Source: an uncultured Elusimicrobia bacterium
GTDB taxonomy: Bacteria; Elusimicrobiota; Elusimicrobia; Elusimicrobiales; Elusimicrobiaceae
Length of the DNA stretch: 64,000 nt
NCBI GenBank assembly: GCA_947306425.1
Contig: CAMZGO010000006.1
Location: 1-64,000 of the forward strand
Direction of reading: 5' to 3'
Part shown: positions 25,658-34,296 of the stretch, piece after piece
Numbering within the stretch: the stretch's first letter is position 1
Layout of the letters: every line of letters starts with the position of its first letter
Program-made: the position numbers and the translations under genes
The notes under the pieces: model-generated
Told to the model about the DNA's origin: nothing
Database searches by the model: none
What the model saw: the letters and a program-made list of their open reading frames with translations, nothing else

Positions 25658-26028
25658 TTTTGTTCCTTAGGTATAAATTTTAAAATCTCATTTAAAGTTT
25701 GTTTTAAATCATAGGGTTTGGAAATAAAATGGTCCGCGCCTGCATTTTTTGCCCGTTCAATATCTTCCTGCCCCGTTAAAGTGGACATTATAATTACCGG
25801 TATTTTCATTAAAGCCATGTCGCTTTTTACCGCTTCGCAAATTTCAAAACCGTTGACATGAGGCAGCATTAAATCAAGCAAAATAATTTCTGGCTTAAAT
25901 TTTTTTATTTCAAGAACAGCACGCCTGCCTTCATTAATCCAAAGCACCGTATGTCCTTTAAGTTCAAGGGCCGGTTTTAGGGCTTGTGCCAATACTTTTG
26001 AGTCTTCTATCAAAATTATTTTTGCCAT
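25654..26028 (-). CDS. CheY-like single-domain response regulator
   Basis: A receiver-only protein of about 124 aa. I start it at MAKIILIEDSK (26028), 1 nt after the upstream stop, rather than ten codons earlier. It has the acidic pocket E8/D9, phosphoacceptor D52 in LLDLMLPHVNG, the conserved Thr/Ser in MSTLTG and the lysine in SKPYD. It has no output domain, and its partner may be the ORF6N protein with which it overlaps by 4 nt. Its cognate kinase is not in the operon. Confidence 0.88.
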   Translation of the reverse strand: MAKIILIEDSKVLAQALKPALELKGHTVLWINEGRRAVLEIKKFKPEIILLDLMLPHVNGFEICEAVKSDMALMKIPVIIMSTLTGQEDIERAKNAGADHFISKPYDLKQTLNEILKFIPKEQK

Positions 26029-26029
26029 A

Positions 26030-27100
26030 TTATTCTGCCTTTTGTGCCTGTTTTTCAATATATTCCTTTGCTCTGTTTTTCCGCATCGGGTGCGGTTCGG
26101 ACAGTTTTAAACCCCAATATACAAAAATACTTATAATGCCGGGAATAATGTAATAAACAAAACGGTAAATTAAGGCAGCCATAAGGGCTGTATCCCAATC
26201 AATACCGGCTTGGGAAAATACGGTAGCCATAGCAATTTCCATAGCGCCGATACCGCCCGGTAAAACAGGTATTAAAGTTGTAGCCATACCGACGGCAAAA
26301 CCGGCGAGTAAAATACCTATGCCTATTTTTACTCCCACGGCCAAAAATGCCAAATATAAAACAAGTATGGTAAAAACCCAGTCCCCGCAAATATAAATAA
26401 TTGTTGCCGTCATCTTGCTTTTATTTTTGTGTATAGTTTTTATTCCGTTATCAAGTTGTGAAGCAAAAGCGGAAAAATTATTTTTTGGTATCAAAGCGCC
26501 GAAAAGTTTATATATTACCTTATTTGTATACATAAACATTTTGCGAAGCCCTTTGTAGCGGAATTCACTGTTAAAGAAAAATGCCGTTACCGCAGCACCT
26601 ATTAAAGCAATACCGATAACCGCGGCAAAATTCCTGATAATTTGTTCCCTTGACATTCCGCTTGATAAAATTAAAAGTAAAGTCCCCTGCAATATTATTG
26701 CAAATAAGACTACATATAAAAGTACGGTTATTACTATGCTTGCCATAACACTGATACCTAAAGGAATCCCGCGTTTACCGAGCAGGTGCGCCCGCAGGGC
26801 AAAACCGCTTACACCCATAGTGGAAATTAAATAGTTTACCGTAGTAGAAACAAATGCTATGCTTATGCTGGCACCGATATTGATTTTACGGCCCAAAAGT
26901 TTCAATGTTTCCCAAAGGGACATACCCATAAAAACATAAATTACCGCAGAAGCAATAAAGGACAAGATTAAATAAAAACTGTTTACTTCACGCCAGATTT
27001 TAAGAAAATTATCTTTTCCGTTATATATGAACCATACCAAAGCCGATACGGAAATAAGGCAGCTAAGTATAACCCAAATATTTTTTTTTATAGTGTTCAT
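26030..27100 (-). CDS. Flippase-like membrane protein (LPG synthase TM region family)
   Basis: A 356-aa multi-pass protein of the UPF0104 / lysylphosphatidylglycerol synthase transmembrane-region family, with about eight hydrophobic segments. Family phrases include GVSGFALRAHLLGKRGIPLG near 95-115 and VLPGGIGAMEIAMATVFSQA near 280-300. There is no C-terminal aminoacyltransferase domain, so it is not a complete MprF. Lipid or polyprenyl-linked substrate movement is the usual guess. GGGAG precedes the ATG. It is first in the operon with the receiver and ORF6N genes. Confidence 0.82.
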   Translation of the reverse strand: MNTIKKNIWVILSCLISVSALVWFIYNGKDNFLKIWREVNSFYLILSFIASAVIYVFMGMSLWETLKLLGRKINIGASISIAFVSTTVNYLISTMGVSGFALRAHLLGKRGIPLGISVMASIVITVLLYVVLFAIILQGTLLLILSSGMSREQIIRNFAAVIGIALIGAAVTAFFFNSEFRYKGLRKMFMYTNKVIYKLFGALIPKNNFSAFASQLDNGIKTIHKNKSKMTATIIYICGDWVFTILVLYLAFLAVGVKIGIGILLAGFAVGMATTLIPVLPGGIGAMEIAMATVFSQAGIDWDTALMAALIYRFVYYIIPGIISIFVYWGLKLSEPHPMRKNRAKEYIEKQAQKAE

Positions 27101-27144
27101 AAAACTCCCTTTTATAAATTATATAATTTAATTAGGGGTTTGTT

Positions 27145-29979
27145 ATGGATAATATTTTAATTTCAGGTGCAAGGACCAATAATTTAAAGAATGTTAATCT
27201 AAAATTGCCGCGCGGTAAAATGATTGTGATGACAGGTTTATCCGGTTCCGGCAAAAGTTCGCTTGCCTTTGATACAATTTATGCCGAAGGGCAAAGGCGG
27301 TATGTTGAAAGTATGTCCGCTTATGCAAGACAGTTTTTAGATTTGATGCAAAAGCCGGATGTAGATTTGATTGAGGGTTTATCGCCTGCTATTTCAATAG
27401 AACAACGCGCACCTGCACGTAACCCGCGTTCAACCGTTGCAACGGTTACCGAGATTTATGACTATCTGCGCCTTTTGTTTGCGCGTATCGGTAAACGCTA
27501 TTGCCCGGAGTGCGGAAGGCCTGTTGAGCAATATTCTTTGCAGGCAATTTGCGAAGATATTTTAAAAAAATATAATAATAAAACCGTTTTAATTTTAGCA
27601 CCGTTAGTGCAAGGTAAAAAGGGTACATATGAGGAACTTTTTGTCCGTCTTAAAAAAGAGGGTTTTGTTAAAATTTTAGCAAACGGCGAGGAATATGATT
27701 TGTCAAATCCGCCTGTTTTGGCACGCTACAAAAAACATAATCTTGACTTAATTGTTGACGAAATTTTAATTTCCGCAGAAGAAAAAGAGCGTTTAACCGA
27801 AGCTTTGGAACTTGCAACAAAATATTCAAAGGGTTTGGTGCGTATTAAAGAAGATTTAAAAATTTTTACTTACAGTGAAAATAATGCCTGCGCGCATTGC
27901 GGTATAGGTTTTACCGATTTGGAGCCGCGTTTATTTTCTTTTAATTCGCCGCAGGGCGCATGCCCGGAGTGTAACGGGCTTGGCCTCAAAATTGAAATTG
28001 ACGAAGATTTAGTTGTGCCTGATAAAACAAAATCAATTTCGGAAGGTGCAATTTATGCTTGGGATTCGCCTATAACAAACAAAACAAACCGCTGGAAAAA
28101 TTCTTGGGCAGGTTATTATTATGAAATTTTAACATCAGTTTGCCGCCGCCAGCATATATCTATGACAAAACCCTGGAAAGATTTAACCCGAAAAGAACAA
28201 GAAATTATTTTATTCGGCGGTGAAGGGGTAGAATATAGAGTTTCATGGACAGGTAATGATGCACCTTTTGAAGGCGTAATAAATAATTTAAAACGCCGTA
28301 ACAGCGACAGTGAAAGTGAGTTTGTACGTGAAGCCGTTTATGAAAGATTTATGCGTGAAATTGAGTGCCCGTCTTGCCACGGCGCCCGCTTAAATAAAGA
28401 GGCTTTGGCAGTTAAAATTGAAGGCAAAAATATTGCGGAAATTTCGCAAATGCAAGTTGGGCAAGCACTTGATTTTATCAATAATCTTAAATTAACCGAA
28501 CGTCAGGAACTTATAGCAAAACAGGTTTTAAAAGAAATACGCGCCCGTCTTGGTTTTTTAAACAGCGTGGGGCTTTCTTATTTAACTTTGAACAGAAAAT
28601 CTCAAACACTTTCCGGCGGTGAAGCGCAACGTATACACCTTGCAACGCAAATAGGAAGCGGTTTAACAGGCGTTCTTTATGTGCTTGATGAGCCGACGAT
28701 AGGCTTGCATTCCCGCGATAATGACCGCCTTATTGAAACCCTTAAAAAATTGCGTGATTTGGGTAATACTTTAATCATAGTAGAACACGATAAAGACACT
28801 ATGCTTGCGGCGGACCATCTTGTTGAACTCGGCCCTGCGGCAGGTTTAAACGGCGGTCAAATTGTTGCCGAAGGCAATTTACAAGAATTTATTAAAAATA
28901 AAAATTCCATAACTGCTGCATACTTAAACGGAACAAAGCAGATTTTACCTAATTTAAATCCTAAAAAACCTTCAAAGAAATGGCTTGAAGTGCGCGGTGC
29001 AAAGCAGTTTAACTTAAAAGATATAAATGTAAAAATTCCGCTTGGTTTATTCGTTTGCGTAACCGGTGTTTCCGGTTCGGGTAAATCAACTTTGGTACAT
29101 AATGTTTTGTATAACGCACTTGCTAAAAAGTTTTACGGTGCTAAAGAGCCGGCAGGAGTACATAAAGATATTAAAGGGCTTGAAAATATAAATAAGGTAA
29201 TTATTGTTGATCAAACCCCGATTGGCAAAACACCGCGCTCAAACCCTGCAACTTATACAGGTGTTTTTACCGCAATACGCGAACTTTTTGCCCAAATGCC
29301 GGAGGCCAAAAGGCGCGGTTATAAAGCGGGGCGCTTTAGTTTTAACATCAAAGGCGGGCGTTGTGAAAAGTGCGAAGGCGACGGTATTATAAAAATCCAA
29401 ATGCAATTTTTGCCTGATATTTATGTTAAGTGTGAGGAGTGTCAAGGTAAAAGATTTAACGAAGACACTCTTTCCGTTAAATTCAAGGGTAAAAATATTT
29501 CCGATGTTTTGGAAATGACAGTTGACCAAGCAGTTGACTTTTTTGCTGATATTCCGAAAATCAAAAAAACTTTAAAGACTTTGCAAGATGTCGGCCTTGG
29601 TTACATTAAACTAGGGCAAAGTGCCACCACTTTATCGGGTGGTGAAGCGCAAAGGGTTAAACTTGCTGATGAACTCTCCCGCCGTGCGACAGGAGATACG
29701 CTTTATATTTTGGATGAACCTACAACAGGTTTACATTTCGCAGATATTGATAAACTCTTAAAAGTTTTACACCGCTTAAGCGACCAAGGTAATACTGTTT
29801 TGGTTATTGAACATAATCTTGATATTATTAAGACTGCTGATTGGATAATTGACCTTGGCCCGGAAGGGGGGGACAAAGGCGGTTATATTGTTGCTGAAGG
29901 TTCTGTCCCGAAGTTAGCGCAAAGCCCGAGTTATACGGGGAAATATTTAAAAGCTGAACTTGAAAATCTTAAGAAATAA
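27145..29979 (+). CDS. uvrA: Excinuclease ABC subunit A (UvrA)
   Basis: DNA-damage recognition ATPase of nucleotide excision repair. Both ABC modules are complete: Walker A GLSGSGKSSLAFDT (N-terminal) and GVSGSGKSTLVHN, signatures LSGGEAQR twice, Walker B LYVLDEPTIGLH and LYILDEPTTGLH. Zinc sites are visible: CPECGRP early, CAHCG with CPECNG, and CEKCEGDG with CEECQGKRF. The 944-aa length is standard. The AGGGG ribosome site precedes the ATG. It is a single-gene unit, divergent from the flippase-like gene. Confidence 0.98.
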   Translation: MDNILISGARTNNLKNVNLKLPRGKMIVMTGLSGSGKSSLAFDTIYAEGQRRYVESMSAYARQFLDLMQKPDVDLIEGLSPAISIEQRAPARNPRSTVATVTEIYDYLRLLFARIGKRYCPECGRPVEQYSLQAICEDILKKYNNKTVLILAPLVQGKKGTYEELFVRLKKEGFVKILANGEEYDLSNPPVLARYKKHNLDLIVDEILISAEEKERLTEALELATKYSKGLVRIKEDLKIFTYSENNACAHCGIGFTDLEPRLFSFNSPQGACPECNGLGLKIEIDEDLVVPDKTKSISEGAIYAWDSPITNKTNRWKNSWAGYYYEILTSVCRRQHISMTKPWKDLTRKEQEIILFGGEGVEYRVSWTGNDAPFEGVINNLKRRNSDSESEFVREAVYERFMREIECPSCHGARLNKEALAVKIEGKNIAEISQMQVGQALDFINNLKLTERQELIAKQVLKEIRARLGFLNSVGLSYLTLNRKSQTLSGGEAQRIHLATQIGSGLTGVLYVLDEPTIGLHSRDNDRLIETLKKLRDLGNTLIIVEHDKDTMLAADHLVELGPAAGLNGGQIVAEGNLQEFIKNKNSITAAYLNGTKQILPNLNPKKPSKKWLEVRGAKQFNLKDINVKIPLGLFVCVTGVSGSGKSTLVHNVLYNALAKKFYGAKEPAGVHKDIKGLENINKVIIVDQTPIGKTPRSNPATYTGVFTAIRELFAQMPEAKRRGYKAGRFSFNIKGGRCEKCEGDGIIKIQMQFLPDIYVKCEECQGKRFNEDTLSVKFKGKNISDVLEMTVDQAVDFFADIPKIKKTLKTLQDVGLGYIKLGQSATTLSGGEAQRVKLADELSRRATGDTLYILDEPTTGLHFADIDKLLKVLHRLSDQGNTVLVIEHNLDIIKTADWIIDLGPEGGDKGGYIVAEGSVPKLAQSPSYTGKYLKAELENLKK

Positions 29980-29998
29980 TTTTTTAATTACTAAAAAA

Positions 29999-30007
29999 TG
30001 CTATACT
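29999..30007 (+). promoter_or_regulatory. Promoter of structured RNA copy B
   Basis: Extended -10 TGC-TATACT with the -10 at 30002-30007 puts the start near 30014. No strong -35 is visible. Confidence 0.5.
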
Positions 30008-30013
30008 AAATTT

Positions 30014-30245
30014 AGAGGTTATTTTATAATACGTAGGGCTTATACCCCTAATAATAATTAAATGTTTTTGGAATCCGAAAGGATATATTTTGCTTTTATA
30101 AGCAAAGGACGAATTAACCGAAAACGTCGTATAGGCATAAAGTACCCGGCAGGGGAAATATGCTAATGTCAATTATCTTTAAGATATTGGCTACGGCTGT
30201 TTGTTTTAGGTATTAATTCGTCCTTAAAATAGATCAGCCGTTTTT
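30014..30245 (+). ncRNA. Structured RNA copy B (unrecognised family)
   Basis: Same plan as copy A. 5' hairpin TAGGG/CCCTA (30034-30050). P1 GTTTTTGG (30064-30071) pairs with CCGAAAAC (30118-30125). P2 is ATCC-GAAA-GGAT (30073-30084) and P3 TTTGCTT/AAGCAAA (30089-30106). P4 GCATA/TATGC (30135-30163) has a loop resembling copy A (AAGTACCCGGCAGGGGAAA against AAGTATCCGACGGGAGAAA). P5 spans 30170-30189. The terminator is ACGGCTG/CAGCCGT (30193-30241) with T5. The pseudoknot pairs AAGGACGAATTAA (30105-30117) with TTAATTCGTCCTT (30213-30225): 13 perfect base pairs unlike those of A or C. Confidence 0.85.
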
Positions 30246-30259
30246 ATTTGGGAGGAAAT

Positions 30260-30667
30260 ATGCTAAAAGATATCAAAGAAAAAATAAAAGAATTTAATAA
30301 ACTCATAAAACAATACCCCTATGTAAAAGAACTTTATATTTACAGAGCTGCATTATATGAAAAAAGCCTGCAATATAAAAAGGCCGTTGACGATTACAAA
30401 ATGATATTACCGGAGCAATATATGTGTTTTGATATGGCGGGTATTTGTGAAAGGAACGGCTTAAACGAAGCGGCAGAAGAATTTTATACTAAAGCAATAA
30501 ACGAAAACAAAAAAGATATTCAAAATTATATCTGCAGAATCTGTTTTTACATACGTATCAAAGATATTGAAAAGGCAATTTCCGATTGCAAAACCATATT
30601 AGAACTTTCCCCTAAAAATGAAACTGCTTTAACCCTTAAAAGAATATTAACAGGTAAATTAGATTAA
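30260..30667 (+). CDS. Small TPR protein, partner of RNA copy B
   Basis: A 135-aa TPR-like helical protein, paralogue of 20995-21399, with the same length and units (LYIYRAALYEKSLQYKKAVD, EEFYTKAINENKKD, EKAISDCKTILELSPKNETA). I start it at the ATG 30260, with a strong GGAGGA at 30251-30256, only five bases after the T-tract of the RNA terminator. That spacing means readthrough of the terminator would directly deliver the ribosome site, so cis control by the RNA is possible. No signal peptide or catalytic motif is seen. Confidence 0.86.
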   Translation: MLKDIKEKIKEFNKLIKQYPYVKELYIYRAALYEKSLQYKKAVDDYKMILPEQYMCFDMAGICERNGLNEAAEEFYTKAINENKKDIQNYICRICFYIRIKDIEKAISDCKTILELSPKNETALTLKRILTGKLD

Positions 30668-30694
30668 TAAAATAAAGCCAACCCAAGCCGTTTT

Positions 30695-30712
30695 TTGTAT
30701 AATGTATATATG
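30695..30712 (+). promoter_or_regulatory. Promoter with leaderless start of the LpxL-like gene
   Basis: TATAAT at 30698-30703, preceded by TG one base away, is followed by six bases and the ATG at 30710. No ribosome site is present. Confidence 0.55.
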
Positions 30713-31645
30713 AAGAGATTTTGCCACTACGTTCAGTACCTGGGGCTCAGGTTTTTAATTTTTATTTTAGGTTTAATGCCGGAAAGTGTCCTCATCAAAT
30801 TTGGGGAGTTCATGGGGTTCGTTCTCACCAAAGTTATGCCAAACCGTTATAAAAGAAGCATAGTAGATATCAAGAAAGTATTCCCCAAAAAAACGAATAA
30901 AGAATGTCAAGATATTGCTAGAAATTCCTGGATAAATATGGGGCGTATTATCGTGGAATTTGCCAAAGCAAGTAAAATGACAGAAGGAAAAATACTCTCC
31001 AAATTCCGTTTTGAAAATTGCGAAGGTTTTTTTAAGGATAATCACGAGGGTAAGGGCGGTATTTTACTTTTAGGGCATTTTGCAAATTGGGAATTACTTG
31101 GCCTTGCAACCGCAATAAAAGCCAAAAAAATGGCTTTTGTAGCATACCCGCAAAATAACCATTATGTTGATGAATATATCACAAAACTCAGAAGTGCTTT
31201 CGGCAGTACTATGATAAGTTCACGGAATCCCTTTTTTGCATCCTGCCGTGCTTTAAAACGCGGCACATTGTTGGCGGTATTACCGGACCAAAGCGTAGGT
31301 GCCTCAAAATTGTATATGAATTTTTTAAACAGGCCGGCGGAGATTTCTCCGTTACCGGCAATGCTTTCTTTAAAGGCCGGTGTGCCCATATATTGTTTGG
31401 ATGTTTTCAGGGAAGGTAAACAAATTGTTGCAAGATGTACAGATGTTTTATATCCGCCCAAAGAAAAATATTCAACACAAGTTCTTTACGATTTTTCAAA
31501 AGTTATAAAAAACAAAATTGAAAGCAATATAATTAAACATCCGTCGGACTGGTTGTGGGCGCATAATAGATGGAAAAGGGAAAATGAAGTTCGTGCGGAA
31601 ATGGAAAAGGATAAAATTCGTGACCATCAAAAAACGACAAAATAA
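30710..31645 (+). CDS. Lipid A acyltransferase (LpxL/HtrB family)
   Basis: Inner-membrane lysophospholipid-type acyltransferase that adds a secondary acyl chain to lipid A. From the ATG at 30710 the protein is 311 aa. An N-terminal hydrophobic helix is followed by the HX4(D/E) motif in LLLGHFANWELLG. Family landmarks RNPFFASCRALKRGTLLAVL, LPDQSVGAS and the late WLWAHNRWKRE are visible. It opens a run of LPS genes (heptose phosphatase, heptose kinase, KdsB). Position specificity (first or second secondary chain) cannot be assigned. Confidence 0.9.
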   Translation: MKRFCHYVQYLGLRFLIFILGLMPESVLIKFGEFMGFVLTKVMPNRYKRSIVDIKKVFPKKTNKECQDIARNSWINMGRIIVEFAKASKMTEGKILSKFRFENCEGFFKDNHEGKGGILLLGHFANWELLGLATAIKAKKMAFVAYPQNNHYVDEYITKLRSAFGSTMISSRNPFFASCRALKRGTLLAVLPDQSVGASKLYMNFLNRPAEISPLPAMLSLKAGVPIYCLDVFREGKQIVARCTDVLYPPKEKYSTQVLYDFSKVIKNKIESNIIKHPSDWLWAHNRWKRENEVRAEMEKDKIRDHQKTTK

Positions 31646-32210
31646 AATTTCAAAACAAGTACATAATAAAGCCGTTTTTTTAGATAGAGACGGCACTATT
31701 ATTTTTGAAAAGCCAGGCGTATATTTGGCTGACCCTAAAAAGGTTGTTCTATATAAAAATACCTTAACCGGCTTGAAAAGTTTGTACAAGGCCGGATATA
31801 AATTATTTGTAATTTCAAATCAGTCAGGTATCGGGCGTGGTTATTTTGATGAAGATACAATGCTTTCGGTAATGGCTTCAATGTTAAAAAAATTAAAGGG
31901 TGTTAAAATAGAAGGTATTGCTTATTGCCCTCATGCCCCAAATGTTAATTGCGACTGCCGTAAACCTTTGCCCAAAATGGGTAATGAAATCATAAAAGGT
32001 TACAAATTGGACCCACAAAAATGTTTTATGGTGGGAGATAAAAAAAGCGACATGGAATTTGCCCGAAATATCGGTGTGGAAGGTGTATTAGTCCTTACCG
32101 GTAACGGGAAAAGGCAATCCGCAAAATATGCCTCTTATCTAAAAGATTTCAAACATTGTTCTAATCTTAGGGGTGTAGCAAATTATATTTTAGCTAAGGA
32201 ACAATTATGA
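31584..32210 (+). CDS. gmhB: D-glycero-D-manno-heptose 1,7-bisphosphate phosphatase-like (GmhB)
   Basis: HAD-superfamily IIIA phosphatase expected to remove the C7 phosphate in ADP-heptose synthesis. Motif I is FLDRDGTII, motif II SNQSGIGRGYF, the zinc loop is CPHAPNVNCDCRKP, and motif III/IV is FMVGDKKSDMEFA. The start at 31584 has AAAAGGG just before it and overlaps the previous gene by 62 nt; a GTG at 31620 is an alternative. At 208 aa it is slightly longer than usual because of that N-terminal stretch. The heptose kinase gene nearby supports the role. Confidence 0.9.
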   Translation: MKFVRKWKRIKFVTIKKRQNKISKQVHNKAVFLDRDGTIIFEKPGVYLADPKKVVLYKNTLTGLKSLYKAGYKLFVISNQSGIGRGYFDEDTMLSVMASMLKKLKGVKIEGIAYCPHAPNVNCDCRKPLPKMGNEIIKGYKLDPQKCFMVGDKKSDMEFARNIGVEGVLVLTGNGKRQSAKYASYLKDFKHCSNLRGVANYILAKEQL

Positions 32211-33304
32211 AAAAATATCTCATAATTTTTCTGTTTTTCGTTTTTGTCATATCTTGTGAAAATACACCAAAACAAAATTTAGAGAAGGAACTTTTACTTA
32301 ATACGAAACAAGAAGAAACTATAAAGGAAGAACCCATTGTTAAAGCAGAAATTAAAGAGGAAAAACAAGAAACAAAAACAGTTAGCACAAATGCTTTAAA
32401 AACTAAAATAAAGCAGGAAGAAAAACCGGTAGTTAAAGAAACAATAAAACAAGAAAGCAAAAAAGTACAGCCGACAGAAATAAAAACTACTGAAGTTAAA
32501 CTTGACCCGAAAAATCTACCAAAAGAAATTGTAAAAACCGATGACGGGCGTTTAACACATCCCTGGTATTTTATGCAGATCTCAACTGCCGTTCCGCAAG
32601 GCACAAAACCGCTTTGGTTCGGGGAGGAATTAAATTATAAAATTTCCTGGGCCTTTTTAACCGTTGGGGAAGCAACAATAAAGGCAGATAAACTTTTATA
32701 TAACGGTAAAGAATATGCTTATCAGATTGAAACACATGCCAAATCTTACTCTGTTATAGACAAGATGTTTAAAGTGCGTGATATAAATATGTCTTGGATA
32801 AAATCTGATTTATCCAAATCTTTAGGTTATTGGCAAAGCGTCAGGGAAGGTTCTTATAAACGTGATGAGTGGTTGAATTTTGACTACAAAAATAATTTTT
32901 ATAACATGTATAAGCAAAATAAAAAAGGCGAACTTTATAAGTATACCACACCTTTTACCGGTACTGAAGTTTTTGATGTGTTGAGTGCTTTATATTATGT
33001 CAGAAATCCTAAAATCTCTTTGCAAGATACCGTTTATTTTGATATAGTTAATGTAAACAAGCAATATCCACTAAAAGTAATTGTTCACGGTAAAGAAAAA
33101 ATTAAAACCAAAGCAGGTACTTTTGATTGTATAATTGTGGAACCGATGATCAACGGGGAAAGTATTTTTGTAGTGAAAGGGAAAAGTTTAAAGGTTTGGC
33201 TAACCGATGACGAGTACCGTTTGCCTGTAAAATTAGAGGTGGAAGTTTTTATCGGCTCAGTTAAAGCGGAGCTGTACTCTTACAAAAAAGGAAGTAATTT
33301 ATGA
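32207..33304 (+). CDS. DUF3108 lipoprotein
   Basis: A 365-aa envelope protein. It has a lipoprotein signal with the Cys in VFVISCENTP (about residue 18). A long Lys/Glu-rich low-complexity linker (about 25-105) leads to a DUF3108 domain (about 135-360), which starts LWFGEELNYKISWAFLTVGE and ends near WLTDDEYRLPVKLEVEVFIG. The family is a beta-barrel-like periplasmic fold of unknown function. It overlaps gmhB and the heptose kinase gene by 4 nt on each side, so it is cotranscribed with LPS genes and may serve in envelope transport. Confidence 0.87.
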   Translation: MKKYLIIFLFFVFVISCENTPKQNLEKELLLNTKQEETIKEEPIVKAEIKEEKQETKTVSTNALKTKIKQEEKPVVKETIKQESKKVQPTEIKTTEVKLDPKNLPKEIVKTDDGRLTHPWYFMQISTAVPQGTKPLWFGEELNYKISWAFLTVGEATIKADKLLYNGKEYAYQIETHAKSYSVIDKMFKVRDINMSWIKSDLSKSLGYWQSVREGSYKRDEWLNFDYKNNFYNMYKQNKKGELYKYTTPFTGTEVFDVLSALYYVRNPKISLQDTVYFDIVNVNKQYPLKVIVHGKEKIKTKAGTFDCIIVEPMINGESIFVVKGKSLKVWLTDDEYRLPVKLEVEVFIGSVKAELYSYKKGSNL

Positions 33305-34296
33305 CAAAAACAGAACTTAAAAAGTACAATTCTTTAATAGATAAATTTAAGGGACAAGAGATAATAGTAATAGGTGATGTTATGCTTGACCATTTTGTTA
33401 AGGGCAGTGTAAGCCGTATTTCACCTGAGGCACCCGTTCCTGTAGTTAATGTTGAGAGGGAGGACTTTGTTGCCGGCGGTGCGGGTAATGTTGCGGTAAA
33501 TTTGGCAGCTTTGGGGGCAAAACCGACGGTCATTTCTGTTTTAGGGGATGACGCCAACGGAATAATATTAAAACAATTTTTAGAAAATACAGGTGCTGAC
33601 ACTTCCAAAATAGTTACCGATGAAACCCGCCCCACAACCCAAAAAGTGCGCGTTATTGCCGAGCGTCAGCAAGTAGTAAGGGTAGACAGGGAAAGTAAAA
33701 TGCGTATAAGTAAAGATATTGCATCAAAGTGTTTTGCAAATTTTAAAGAGGCCTTAAAAACTGCCAAAGGGGTAATAATGTCAGATTACGGAAAGGGTAT
33801 GTTGTCGGATTATAATATTCAGGATATCATCAAGGCCTGCCGTGCAAAAAATATTCCCGTTTGCGTAGACCCTAAGATTGATAATTTCCTAAAATACAAA
33901 AGTATTACTTGTATGACACCTAATACCAAAGAGGCTTGGGAAGGCATGGGTTTACCTCCTAAAAAAGGGGAAAAAGATATTTTAGATTTGGGTAAAAAAA
34001 TATTAAAAACATTAAAGGCTGATTCTATTTTAATCACGCGCAGTGCACAAGGTATGAGTTTGTTTGAGAAAGGTAAAACAACTAAAGTTACTACCATAAA
34101 GGCAACTGCCAAAGAAGTATTTGATGTAACCGGTGCAGGGGATACCGTAATTTCCGTTTTAACGCTTGCGCTTGCATGTAAGGCATCTTTAAAAGATGCA
34201 TCCTTTATTGCAAACGAAGCAGCCGGCCTTGTAGTTGCAAAACTCGGTACGGCAACTGTTACTGTTGATGAAATCAAAGGAGTTATAAACAAATGA
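33301..34296 (+). CDS. rfaE1: D-glycero-beta-D-manno-heptose-7-phosphate kinase
   Basis: PfkB/ribokinase-family kinase that makes heptose 1,7-bisphosphate. The sugar-binding start is GDVMLDHFVKGSVSRISPEA with APVPVVNVER; the C-terminal PfkB signature is DVTGAGDTVISVL with the catalytic Asp. At 331 aa it has only the kinase half; the adenylyltransferase half found in fused HldE is absent and must be encoded elsewhere. It overlaps kdsB by 4 nt. Confidence 0.94.
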   Translation: MTKTELKKYNSLIDKFKGQEIIVIGDVMLDHFVKGSVSRISPEAPVPVVNVEREDFVAGGAGNVAVNLAALGAKPTVISVLGDDANGIILKQFLENTGADTSKIVTDETRPTTQKVRVIAERQQVVRVDRESKMRISKDIASKCFANFKEALKTAKGVIMSDYGKGMLSDYNIQDIIKACRAKNIPVCVDPKIDNFLKYKSITCMTPNTKEAWEGMGLPPKKGEKDILDLGKKILKTLKADSILITRSAQGMSLFEKGKTTKVTTIKATAKEVFDVTGAGDTVISVLTLALACKASLKDASFIANEAAGLVVAKLGTATVTVDEIKGVINK

